Below are positions 39,486 to 47,115 of a stretch of 47,475 nt of DNA, piece by piece. The notes beneath the pieces are model-generated. The model was not told the origin of the DNA. It ran no database searches and saw nothing but the letters and a program-made list of their open reading frames with translations. This stretch comes from an uncultured Flavobacteriales bacterium (lineage in GTDB: Bacteria; Bacteroidota; Bacteroidia; Flavobacteriales_G; Salibacteraceae): NCBI GenBank assembly GCA_913057205.1, contig CAJXNO010000019.1:1-47475 (forward strand), read 5' to 3'. The position numbers were made by a program, and so were the translations under genes. Position 1 is the stretch's first letter; the number at the start of each line of letters is the position of its first letter.

Positions 39486-40007
39486 CTAAGCCAAGCTCTT
39501 GTCATTCTTGGTCAGAACATCCTTCAAGCTTCCATCGGATTCATTGTAGATGGTCCATTGGGTGATCTTGTCTGCATAAAGGTGAATGGCGATGCTCTCT
39601 TCATCACCAATGCTCCTAAACCGGTGGAAGCCGAAGCCATCATTCAGGTATATGAACTCGCCGCGTTCGATGACTTGCGTTTCAATCAGATCCGCTCGAC
39701 CTTCTGTTATTCGATAGTGCTCCAATTCCAAGGCTCCCTTTAGCACTTTTACCCAGCCTTGTTGAAAGTTGTAGTTATGAATTGGGGTGTCGATTCCCGA
39801 ACGCCAGTAGGTGATGATGGCCTCCAGGCTAGGCGTGTCGTAAATGCTGACTCGCATGTGATCCTTGCTCATCCAATCGCAGAGTTCAAGTAGTTCCATC
39901 GGGTTGAGTTCGATGGAATCCACCAAGGTCTTGTAACCGTCGTAACCCGGTCCCAAGTTGAGGTTGTATACCAGCTGGTCTAGTGTGGTGATCTTTGGTG
40001 CCATCAT
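39486..40007 (-). CDS. Cysteine-dioxygenase-like cupin with a changed metal site
   Basis: 173 residues from ATG 40007 (a good GGAG lies just upstream; TTG 40028 is not needed). The fold follows cysteine dioxygenase: DHMRVSIY (Arg52, equivalent to the substrate-binding Arg60 of rat CDO), TPIHNYNFQQGWVKVLKG (cupin motif 1), GFGFHRFRS (His128, equivalent to His140) and AIHLYADK (His142, Tyr144, equivalent to His155/Tyr157). But the first-motif His-x-His is His77-Asn-Tyr79, so one of the three Fe-binding histidines is replaced by Tyr, and the triad Ser is Ala140. It may bind metal differently, act on another thiol, or be inactive. It lies within the sulfur locus with its own dyad-bearing promoter. 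Confidence 0.8.
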   Translation of the reverse strand: MMAPKITTLDQLVYNLNLGPGYDGYKTLVDSIELNPMELLELCDWMSKDHMRVSIYDTPSLEAIITYWRSGIDTPIHNYNFQQGWVKVLKGALELEHYRITEGRADLIETQVIERGEFIYLNDGFGFHRFRSIGDEESIAIHLYADKITQWTIYNESDGSLKDVLTKNDKSLA

Positions 40008-40025
40008 AGCTCCTGCGATTTTTGC

Positions 40026-40069
40026 CAAAGGTCAGAAGGTAGGGGTAGACCGACTATGAGGAGACTCAT
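40026..40069 (-). promoter_or_regulatory. Promoter of the dioxygenase-like gene with variant dyad
   Basis: In gene direction: perfect palindrome arms ATGAG and CTCAT around TCTC (40056-40069), 22 bases, then GACCTTTG (40026-40033). Half-site TGAG instead of TGAC, but position and length equal those of the other four promoters. Confidence 0.5.
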
Positions 40070-40090
40070 TTTTACAGCTGATATAGTGAC

Positions 40091-40126
40091 AAAAAAAAGC
40101 CGGAGCCACAAGGGGCTCCGACTTTC
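40091..40126 (-). terminator. Rho-independent terminator after the persulfide dioxygenase gene
   Basis: On the minus strand a stem of GTCGGAGCC against GGCTCCGGC (core CGGAGCC at 40101-40107 and GGCTCCG at 40114-40120) is followed by eight U residues (40091-40098). It isolates the dioxygenase unit from the downstream cupin gene. Confidence 0.85.
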
Positions 40127-40185
40127 AACCTAGTCCTGCCGTGAAGCAGGACCTCTACACCAATCAATCGTTTACATCCGATGCA

Positions 40186-41598
40186 TTACAGCATGGTTGT
40201 TTGCTCTTGGAAATCTGATACGGGCAGACCATCCACTTGCTTCATGGCATTGAAGCCACCCAGCACATTCGCTACTTCAGCTACGCCGAGTTTCTTGAGG
40301 ATGGATGCGGCTGCCACGGAGCGGTATCCGCCGGCACAATGCACCGTAAAGTTTTTGCTTTTGTCCAGGTCACCTGCATTCTGGTAGATGAAGTCCAATG
40401 GGAAGTTGGTAACACCATCCACATGCTGGCTGTCGTACTCACTTTTCTTTCGTACGTCCAACACGTTCATCTCTTCCACCGGATACTTCGCTACGAAGTC
40501 TTCTGGGGCAATATTCTCGATGCTGTCTAGCGCATTACCTGCTGCTGTCCAAGCTTCGATACCGCCCTTCAAGAATCCTACGGGGTTATCGTAACCCACA
40601 CGTGCCATACGCGTGATTACTTCTTCTTCCCTTCCTTCATCTGCGATCATCAATACAGGTGCCTGTAGGTCTTCAATCAGCACACCCATCCAAGGAGCGA
40701 AGTTGTCATCGATCCCGATGAAGATGGAGGATGGAATGAAACCTTCGGTGAACTTGGAGTGGTGACGGGTATCGATGATGATGGTTCCTTCTTTCTCCAT
40801 TGCTGCTTTGAACTCATCTACGCTGAGGAACTTCATGCCCTGCTCGAGCACGTTGTCAAAGCTTTCATAGCCCATCTTGTTCATCACCGCATTCTTTGGG
40901 AAGTACTGTGGAGGTGCCACCAAGCCGGTGATCACTTCCTTGATGAACTCCTCCTTACCCATATCGGCGCGGAGCGCATAGTTTGTGCGTTTCTGATTGC
41001 CCAGGGTATCGGTGGTCTCCTTACTCATGTTCTTACCACAAGCGCTGCCTTGTCCGTGGCCTGGATAAACGATCACATCCTCTGGAAGCGGCATAATCTT
41101 GTTGCGCAAAGAATCAAACAGGTGTGCTGCCAGGTCTTCTTGGGTCAGGTCGGTTTTCACCGCAAGGTCAGGTCTACCGACATCGCCGATGAAGAGTGTA
41201 TCACCGGTGTAGATGCTGTGCTCTTTACCATTTTCGTCCAGTACCAAGAAGGTAGAAGACTCCATGGTATGTCCAGGAGTGTGCAATACCTTGATGTTGA
41301 TGTTGCCCAAAGGAAGCAGTTCACCATCTTCAGCTACATGCGCGTCGAAATTCGGCTGAGCCGTAGGTCCGTACACGATTTTGGCTCCGGTCTTCTTCGC
41401 GAGGTCCAAATGGCCAGAGACAAAATCGGCATGGAAGTGTGTTTCAAGCACGTATTTGATGGTAGCGCCACGTTCCTCGGCCATCTTGATGTACGGCTCG
41501 GTTTCACGCAGTGGGTCGATAATGGCAGCTTCGCCATTGGATTCGATGTAATAGGCTGCTTCAGCCAAACATCCGGTATAGATCTGTTCTATTTTCAT
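40186..41598 (-). CDS. ETHE1-like persulfide dioxygenase fused to two rhodanese domains
   Basis: 470 residues from ATG 41598 (41607 is possible). The N-terminal metallo-beta-lactamase domain (1-235) has THFHADFVSGH (His54, His56, Asp58, His63), His110 (LHTPGH), Asp133 (TGDTLF) and His181 (YPGHG). His54, His110 and Asp133 match the ETHE1 iron ligands. Rhodanese domain 1 (about 258-350) lacks the catalytic Cys (VLMIADEG at its loop). Domain 2 (about 365-465) has Cys421 in VHCAGGYRS. ETHE1 oxidises glutathione persulfide to sulfite; the rhodanese can transfer sulfur to or from sulfite. A terminator follows, and a dyad-bearing promoter precedes it. Confidence 0.92.
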   Translation of the reverse strand: MKIEQIYTGCLAEAAYYIESNGEAAIIDPLRETEPYIKMAEERGATIKYVLETHFHADFVSGHLDLAKKTGAKIVYGPTAQPNFDAHVAEDGELLPLGNINIKVLHTPGHTMESSTFLVLDENGKEHSIYTGDTLFIGDVGRPDLAVKTDLTQEDLAAHLFDSLRNKIMPLPEDVIVYPGHGQGSACGKNMSKETTDTLGNQKRTNYALRADMGKEEFIKEVITGLVAPPQYFPKNAVMNKMGYESFDNVLEQGMKFLSVDEFKAAMEKEGTIIIDTRHHSKFTEGFIPSSIFIGIDDNFAPWMGVLIEDLQAPVLMIADEGREEEVITRMARVGYDNPVGFLKGGIEAWTAAGNALDSIENIAPEDFVAKYPVEEMNVLDVRKKSEYDSQHVDGVTNFPLDFIYQNAGDLDKSKNFTVHCAGGYRSVAAASILKKLGVAEVANVLGGFNAMKQVDGLPVSDFQEQTTML

Positions 41599-41639
41599 AT
41601 AACTCATGTTTTGGTTTAACGGATCAATGATTAACAGCA

Positions 41640-41706
41640 CAAAGGTGAGGAGAAGCACCCGGGCTCAAAGTGACTTGAGTTACATGGGGAAGATGACTTG
41701 GGTCAC
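41640..41706 (-). promoter_or_regulatory. Promoter of the persulfide dioxygenase with two dyads
   Basis: In gene direction: upstream dyad GTGACCCAAGTCAT (41693-41706), 9 bases, proximal dyad GTAACTCAAGTCAC (41670-41683), TTTG, 18 bases, CACCTTTG (41640-41647). The two dyads are 23 bp apart centre to centre. The best-defined promoter of the set. Confidence 0.7.
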
Positions 41707-41711
41707 GTTTT

Positions 41712-41802
41712 TAGCTGTCTGTCATTAGCTGTCGGCTATCAGCTGTCGGCTATCAGCTGTCGGCTATCAGGAGCTAGGGGCTAGGGGCTAGGAGCTAGAG
41801 GT
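41712..41802. repeat. Heptamer tandem repeat, 13 units
   Basis: Thirteen 7-base units in one register: TAGCTGT, CTGTCAT, TAGCTGT, then CGGCTAT/CAGCTGT alternating to CGGCTAT, then CAGGAGC, TAGGGGC twice, TAGGAGC, TAGAGGT. The unit sequence drifts from GCTGTC-type to TAGGGGC-type without losing register. It fills part of the 324-base gap between the persulfide dioxygenase and TauE genes. Confidence 0.9.
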
Positions 41803-41830
41803 GATCGTTGAGCTCGCTCCGCTCGATTCC

Positions 41831-41858
41831 TAATACCTTGTACCTAGTTCCTAATACC
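41831..41858. repeat. Heptamer repeat of the TAATACC type, 4 units
   Basis: TAATACC, TTGTACC, TAGTTCC, TAATACC in register. Same family as the units at 42902-42936 and 47454-47475. Confidence 0.8.
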
Positions 41859-41890
41859 TCTTCAAAATGCCAACAGCAATCATCCAAAAT

Positions 41891-41925
41891 ACTAAGTACT
41901 CTGTACTAGCTACTAAGTACTACTA
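41891..41925. repeat. Heptamer repeat of the ACTAAGT type, 5 units
   Basis: ACTAAGT, ACTCTGT, ACTAGCT, ACTAAGT, ACTACTA in register. It runs to the stop codon of the TauE gene (41923). Confidence 0.8.
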
Positions 41926-42738
41926 AAAAATCTCACTCAAAAGAATCCCTGCTCCCATCACCAGTACAAACCAACCGAAACCGGTTTTCAGCTTGCTGCC
42001 ATCGATCTTGGTGCTGAGGTAGCTGCCCAAGAAGATACCGGCTGCGGCTAGCGCGGTGAAGCTGGCGAGGAAGGTCCAGTCTACTTCGTAGTTGGAGAGG
42101 TCACCGAGGAAGCCGATGAGCGACTTGGCGGAAATGATGACCAATGAGGTGCCAATCGCGGTTTTCATCGGTAGTTTCGCGAAGAGAACAAGGGCCGGTA
42201 TGATCAAGAATCCACCGCCTGCTCCAACCAGTCCGGTGAGGGTTCCAACCACGATTCCCTCTGCCAGCACTACAAGCGGGGTGATCCAACCGGCCCTATT
42301 CTTTTGTTCTGTTGATTTTGCTTCCGTTTCTTTTGGCGCCTTTTTCTTTCTGATCATTCCCACCGATGCAAAGAGCATCAACAAGGCAAAGAGCAACATC
42401 AAGAAGGCATCCTTGGTCAAATCAAACGACCCAATCTGCATCAACTCCTCCGGAATTGCAGGCACTAGGAAGCGCCGTGTTAAGTACACCGCAGCAATAC
42501 TCGGCAACCCGAAAAGGATGGCTGTTTTAAAGTCTACCAACTGCTGGCGGGCGTAGCGCACTGCTCCAACCAAGCTAGAAGCTCCCACAATGAAAAGCGA
42601 GTATGCCGTAGCCATAACGGGTGAAATGCCGATGAGGTAGACCAACACCGGAACGGTTAAGATGGAGCCACCACCGCCGATCAAGCCGAGCGAAACCCCA
42701 ATCAAAATAGCCGCTGCGAATCCGATGATCTCTAACAT
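41923..42738 (-). CDS. TauE/SafE-family anion exporter
   Basis: 271 residues from ATG 42738 with about eight membrane helices. The family signature appears twice: GVSLGLIGGGGSILTVPVLV near the start and GTLTGLVGAGGGFLIIPALV in the second half. A soluble loop (MIRKKKAPKETEAKSTEQKN) splits the halves. TauE/SafE proteins export sulfite, sulfoacetate and similar anions; here sulfite made by the persulfide dioxygenase is the likely cargo (inference). The promoter has the same dyad layout as the dioxygenase gene downstream. Confidence 0.93.
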   Translation of the reverse strand: MLEIIGFAAAILIGVSLGLIGGGGSILTVPVLVYLIGISPVMATAYSLFIVGASSLVGAVRYARQQLVDFKTAILFGLPSIAAVYLTRRFLVPAIPEELMQIGSFDLTKDAFLMLLFALLMLFASVGMIRKKKAPKETEAKSTEQKNRAGWITPLVVLAEGIVVGTLTGLVGAGGGFLIIPALVLFAKLPMKTAIGTSLVIISAKSLIGFLGDLSNYEVDWTFLASFTALAAAGIFLGSYLSTKIDGSKLKTGFGWFVLVMGAGILLSEIF

Positions 42739-42743
42739 GAGGG

Positions 42744-42787
42744 CAAAGGTGAGCTTTTCAAATGGGGCGCAATGTGACTTAGGTACC
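42744..42787 (-). promoter_or_regulatory. TauE promoter with Crp/Fnr-like dyad
   Basis: In gene direction: GGTACCTAAGTCAC (42774-42787), ATTG, 18 bases, CACCTTTG (42744-42751), 5 bases before the start codon. The spacing equals that of the persulfide dioxygenase promoter. Confidence 0.65.
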
Positions 42788-42804
42788 AAAGAGACCTTTG
42801 AAGG

Positions 42805-42853
42805 AGCTGTCGGCTGTCGGCTGTCAGCTGTCAGCTATCAGCTATCAGTTGTC
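42805..42853. repeat. Heptamer tandem repeat, 7 units
   Basis: AGCTGTC, GGCTGTC twice, AGCTGTC, AGCTATC twice, AGTTGTC in register, upstream of TauE and purB (divergent). Confidence 0.85.
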
Positions 42854-42901
42854 AGGATAGTCTATCTTGTTGGAGGGCTCGATACATCCACGCCCGGTTC
42901 G

Positions 42902-42936
42902 CATACCTAATTCTTAATACCTAATTCCTAATACCG
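42902..42936. repeat. Heptamer repeat of the AATACCT type, 5 units
   Basis: CATACCT, AATTCTT, AATACCT, AATTCCT, AATACCG in register. Preceded by a copy of CTCGATACATCCACGCC (42878-42894), as at 29218. Confidence 0.8.
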
Positions 42937-42961
42937 TTCACAGTGTTCTTCCTCACACCCC

Positions 42962-42969
42962 TATCTTTG
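42962..42969 (+). promoter_or_regulatory. Probable -7 box of purB
   Basis: TATCTTTG fits TAnnTTTG, 28 bases before the purB start. It lies directly after the heptamer repeats. Confidence 0.5.
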
Positions 42970-42997
42970 CTGCTTTCAAAAATCAATCCCTTGATCC

Positions 42998-44359
42998 ATG
43001 CCACGAAAGGCCCTGACTTCTGTTTCCCCGGTTGATGGTCGGTATTCCCGACACACGGAATCCTTGATCGACTATTTTTCTGAGTACGCGCTCTTCAAGT
43101 ACCGCGTGCGGGTAGAGATCGAGTACTTGATCACTTTGTCGACCGAAGGGCTACAGGGCATTGCGCCGCTCACAGAGCAGGAAGCTTATAAGCTGCGTGG
43201 ATTGTACATGGATTTCACGCTGCAAGATGCAGAAGCCATCAAACAGATCGAGCGCACCACCAACCACGATGTGAAGGCGGTAGAATACTTCGTTAAAGAA
43301 CAGTTGTCAAAGCTCGGACGCAAAGACCTACTCGAGTTCGTGCACTTTGGACTCACCAGTCAGGATGTGAACAATACGGCCGTTCCTTTATCGATCAGAG
43401 AAGCGCAAGAAGAGGTGATGTTGCCGCGTTTGCGGAAGATCCGAGATCAGATCATGGCAGCCGTTCAAGAATGGAAGGAGGTTCCAATGCTGGCGCGTAC
43501 GCACGGACAACCCGCTAGTCCTACCAACCTAGGCAAGGAGTTCTATGTCTTTGTTGAACGCATCGATCAACAGATCGAGCAACTTCTCAATGTGCCTTTT
43601 GCAGCCAAGTTTGGCGGAGCTACTGGGAACTTCAACGCCCATCATGTGGCCTATCCAGATAATGATTGGACCAAGTTTGGGAACTACTTCGTGAACGATG
43701 TGCTTGGTTTGTATCGCTCGCAGACCACTACGCAGATCGAGCATTATGATCACCTGGCCGGACAGCTGGATGCGTGGAAGCGCATCAACAATATTTTGAT
43801 TGACCTGTGTAGAGATGTCTGGACCTACATTTCTATGGATTACTTCAAGCAGAAGATCAAGGAAGGCGAAGTGGGTTCATCAGCCATGCCGCATAAGGTG
43901 AATCCGATCGACTTTGAAAACGCGGAGGGTAACCTCGGCTTTGCCAATGCCATGAATGAGCACCTTTCCAGCAAACTGCCAATCTCTCGTTTGCAGCGTG
44001 ACCTTACTGACAGTACCGTGCTGCGCAACATCGGTATGCCTTTCTCGCATACCTTGATCGCACTGGCATCGCTGGAGAAAGGCTTTGGTAAGCTCATCCT
44101 GAATGAAGAGCGGATCCATGCCGACTTGGATGCGCATTGGGAGGTGTGTGCAGAGGCCATTCAAACCATCTTGCGCCGGGAGGGGTATGACAAGCCTTAC
44201 GAAGCATTGAAGGCCTTGACGCGTGGCAACGCCAAAGTTACACCGGAGTCTTTAGCACAATTCATCGACACGCTCAACGTTAGCGATGCAGTGAAAGCCG
44301 AGTGCAAAGCGATCACACCGCATAATTATACCGGTATCTTCGAGCTGAAGGCTCAATGA
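42998..44359 (+). CDS. purB: Adenylosuccinate lyase
   Basis: 453 residues, the length of the E. coli-type enzyme. It starts RKALTSVSPVDGRYSRHTES. The family signature GSSAMPHKVNPIDFENAEG (about 293-311) is intact, as are TTNHDVKAVEY, FVHFGLTSQDVNNTA and LARTHGQPASPTNLGKE. The enzyme acts twice in purine synthesis, releasing fumarate from SAICAR and from adenylosuccinate. The last four bases overlap the ABC transporter start (ATGA, 44356-44359), so the two genes are co-translated. Confidence 0.97.
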   Translation: MPRKALTSVSPVDGRYSRHTESLIDYFSEYALFKYRVRVEIEYLITLSTEGLQGIAPLTEQEAYKLRGLYMDFTLQDAEAIKQIERTTNHDVKAVEYFVKEQLSKLGRKDLLEFVHFGLTSQDVNNTAVPLSIREAQEEVMLPRLRKIRDQIMAAVQEWKEVPMLARTHGQPASPTNLGKEFYVFVERIDQQIEQLLNVPFAAKFGGATGNFNAHHVAYPDNDWTKFGNYFVNDVLGLYRSQTTTQIEHYDHLAGQLDAWKRINNILIDLCRDVWTYISMDYFKQKIKEGEVGSSAMPHKVNPIDFENAEGNLGFANAMNEHLSSKLPISRLQRDLTDSTVLRNIGMPFSHTLIALASLEKGFGKLILNEERIHADLDAHWEVCAEAIQTILRREGYDKPYEALKALTRGNAKVTPESLAQFIDTLNVSDAVKAECKAITPHNYTGIFELKAQ

Positions 44360-46167
44360 AAAAGTTTTTCGACATCCTGCGCTACCTCGCTCCCTACAAG
44401 GGACGTATTGCGCTGAATTTACTGTTCAATTTACTGAACGCCGCCTTTTCTGTGGTGTCGTTCTCGGCCATCGTGCCGTTCTTGAAGCTCTTGTTCGATA
44501 GCGTTGATCCCCAGGATGAGGCGCCCAAAGAACTTGGCAATGGCTTCCTGAATAAGCTCAACCTGCTCTTTGAGAACTACATCCAAAGCTATGGCCAGCT
44601 GGATGCCCTTTTCTTCTTCTGCATCGCGATCATCATCCTGTTTTTGGTGCGGAATGTGTTCCGCTACCTGGCCTTGCATCAAATGGCCTTCTTGCGCAAC
44701 GTAGCAGTGCGCGACATCCGAAGAGCGGTTTACACCAAACTCCTCCGCTTGCCGATGGCCTATTACACAGACGAACGGAAGGGGCAGATCATGGCCCGCT
44801 TTACGAATGACGTGGCTGAGGTTGAATGGTCGGTGATGGGTGCGCTGGAAGCGCTGTTTCGTCAGCCGGTAATGATCTTGCTGTACCTCATCTCCCTGAT
44901 CAGCATAAGCTGGGAGTTGACGGTCTTTGTGCTGCTAGTTTTGCCGATCAGCGGATTGCTCATCGGACGCATTGGGAAGTCGTTGAAGCGTACGGCCAAG
45001 AAGGGGCAGGAAGAGCTGGGTGAAGTTGTGACCTCCTTGGAAGAGACAACGGGTGGCATCCGCATTGTGAAAGGTTTTACCGCTGAAGATCAGTTTGATG
45101 AGCATTTCAATAAGGTCAACAACCACCACTTCAAGCTGATGGTGCGCCTGTTTCGCAAACAGTACTTGACATCGCCATTGAGTGAAACGCTTTCGGCCTT
45201 CACCATTGCGCTGATTCTTTGGTTTGGCGGCAAGCTGGTCTTAGAAGGGGAGGTGCTGAACGGTGAGTTCTTCATCCTCTACATCGTGATATTTTCACAG
45301 ATGATTAGTCCAGCGAGGGCCTTGTCTGAGTCCTTCGTTCGGGTACAGCGAGGCATCTCAGCCAGCGAGCGGATCGATGAGATCTTGGATGCAGATGAGC
45401 AAGTGAATGAAGTACCCCATCCTAAACCCATCGAGACCCTCAAGGAAGAGATCGAGTTCCAGAAGGTGGATTTTCGCTATGGCGATGAGCCTGTACTGAA
45501 CGATATCAACCTTCAAGTGAAACGTGGACAGTCCATCGCCTTGGTCGGTCCATCGGGAGGAGGTAAAAGCACCCTGGTGGATCTGCTTCCACGCTTCTAC
45601 GATACCGTTTCCGGCGCGATCTTGATCGATGGTGAAGACATTCGGAATTTCAAGGTGAAGGAATTGCGTTCGTTGTTCGGCATCGTTTCCCAGCAAAGCA
45701 TTTTGTTCAACGATACCGTGCGCAATAACCTGCTGATCGGTAATCCTAATGCTACCGAGAAGCAGATGATCGATGCCTTGCACGCGGCCAATGCCCACGG
45801 TTTTGTGGTGTCGCTCCCAGATGGTTTAGACACGAACATCGGGGAGGGAGGTAACCGCTTGTCGGGCGGACAAAAACAGCGTTTGAGCATTGCTCGGGCC
45901 ATCTTAAATGATCCACCGGTGATGATTTTGGATGAGGCTACCTCTGCCTTGGACACCGAGAGCGAGCGACTCGTGCAAGATGCCTTGGAGCGCTTGATGA
46001 AAGGTAGAACCAGCTTCGTGATCGCGCACCGTTTGAGTACCGTACAGCACGTGGATCGCATCATTGTGATCGATAAAGGACGGATTGTGGAATCGGGTAC
46101 CCATGAGGAGCTGCTTGCCGTCAACGGTTTGTACAAGCGTTTGGTTGAATTGCAGGACCTGAATTGA
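44356..46167 (+). CDS. MsbA-like ABC exporter (fused permease-ATPase)
   Basis: 603 residues. An N-terminal six-helix ABC type-1 membrane domain (about 15-325) is followed by an ATPase with Walker A GPSGGGKST (about 398-406), signature LSGGQKQRLSIARA (about 502), Walker B VMILDEATSALD and the H-loop IAHRLST. This half-transporter dimerises. MsbA-type members flip lipid A or other lipids; the substrate here is not determined. The glycosyltransferase gene begins 7 bases later, which would suit envelope-glycolipid export, though that link is inference. Confidence 0.95.
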   Translation: MKKFFDILRYLAPYKGRIALNLLFNLLNAAFSVVSFSAIVPFLKLLFDSVDPQDEAPKELGNGFLNKLNLLFENYIQSYGQLDALFFFCIAIIILFLVRNVFRYLALHQMAFLRNVAVRDIRRAVYTKLLRLPMAYYTDERKGQIMARFTNDVAEVEWSVMGALEALFRQPVMILLYLISLISISWELTVFVLLVLPISGLLIGRIGKSLKRTAKKGQEELGEVVTSLEETTGGIRIVKGFTAEDQFDEHFNKVNNHHFKLMVRLFRKQYLTSPLSETLSAFTIALILWFGGKLVLEGEVLNGEFFILYIVIFSQMISPARALSESFVRVQRGISASERIDEILDADEQVNEVPHPKPIETLKEEIEFQKVDFRYGDEPVLNDINLQVKRGQSIALVGPSGGGKSTLVDLLPRFYDTVSGAILIDGEDIRNFKVKELRSLFGIVSQQSILFNDTVRNNLLIGNPNATEKQMIDALHAANAHGFVVSLPDGLDTNIGEGGNRLSGGQKQRLSIARAILNDPPVMILDEATSALDTESERLVQDALERLMKGRTSFVIAHRLSTVQHVDRIIVIDKGRIVESGTHEELLAVNGLYKRLVELQDLN

Positions 46168-46174
46168 TGCGCTT

Positions 46175-47107
46175 GTGAAGATATCTGCCTTCACCTTTTG
46201 TAGAAACGCTGCCTCGCTCTACTATCCGATCGATGCGGTGATCAGATCCATCTTGCCCCTTGTGGATGAGTTTGTTGTTGCCCTAGGTAAGGGTGAAGAA
46301 AATGACCCTACACGCTCGTGGATCGAGTCTATTGAAAATCCCAAGATCAAGATCATCGATACGGAGTGGGACCTTAAGGCATTTCCAAACGGAACCATCC
46401 ACGCGCAGCAAACCGATATTGCTAAAGAAGCCTGCACGGGCGATTGGTTGCTCTACCTGCAAGCAGATGAAGTGGTGCATGAAGCGGATCTTCCCTTGAT
46501 CAGACAGCAATGCGAGCATTACCTGAACGATGAAAGGGTAGAAGGCATGTTGTTTCAGTACCACCATTTCTGGGGCGACTATTCGCATGTAGTAGAAGCA
46601 CACGGCTGGTATCCGAAAGAAATCCGATTGATCCGGAACCGAACGGATATTCACTCGTGGGAAAGTGCGCAATCGTTCAGAAGCATTCCAGGCTTCGATG
46701 GCAAGTCGTATCGTAGAAAAGAGGGCTCGCGCAAACTACGAGTGGTAAGCAGCGGTGCGCGCATTTTTCATTATGGGTGGGTGCGACCGCCTCAGGTGAT
46801 GACTAAGAAGATGCAAGCCATGGACCGCAATCACGGACACGAAACGATCCGTTTCAAGGATGCATTCGAGTATGGGGATTTATCTTGCTTGAAGGTATTC
46901 AATGGATCACACCCAGCGGTGATGCAAACGTGGATCGAGAAGATGAACTGGGAGGACGAACTGGACTTAACGGGAACAAAAGGCTTAAAGCGCAGCCATC
47001 GATTCAAGCACGAACGATGGAAGTACCGATTGCTTCACGGCTTAGAACAAAACCTCTTGGCAGGTAAAGAGGTCTTTGCCTATCGCAACTACGAGCTTGT
47101 CGACTGA
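46175..47107 (+). CDS. Glycosyltransferase family 2-like protein
   Basis: 310 residues from GTG 46175. It has a GT-A type start (KISAFTFCRNAASLYYPIDA), the acceptor-side segment EFVVALGKGEENDPTRSWIE, and the putative nucleotide-sugar/metal motif in GDWLLYLQADEVVHEADLP (the QADE replaces the usual DxD). Later blocks are FQYHHFWGDYSHVV and ARIFHYGWVRPPQVMTKKMQ. Soluble, with no membrane helix. The sugar and acceptor are unknown. It follows the ABC exporter by 7 bases and is probably in the same operon. Confidence 0.88.
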   Translation: MKISAFTFCRNAASLYYPIDAVIRSILPLVDEFVVALGKGEENDPTRSWIESIENPKIKIIDTEWDLKAFPNGTIHAQQTDIAKEACTGDWLLYLQADEVVHEADLPLIRQQCEHYLNDERVEGMLFQYHHFWGDYSHVVEAHGWYPKEIRLIRNRTDIHSWESAQSFRSIPGFDGKSYRRKEGSRKLRVVSSGARIFHYGWVRPPQVMTKKMQAMDRNHGHETIRFKDAFEYGDLSCLKVFNGSHPAVMQTWIEKMNWEDELDLTGTKGLKRSHRFKHERWKYRLLHGLEQNLLAGKEVFAYRNYELVD

Positions 47108-47115
47108 GGTTTCAC

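Noticed and set aside
41712-42936. The repeat arrays as a CRISPR array
   Set aside because: The units are 7 bases, contiguous and without spacers, and there is no cas gene in the window.
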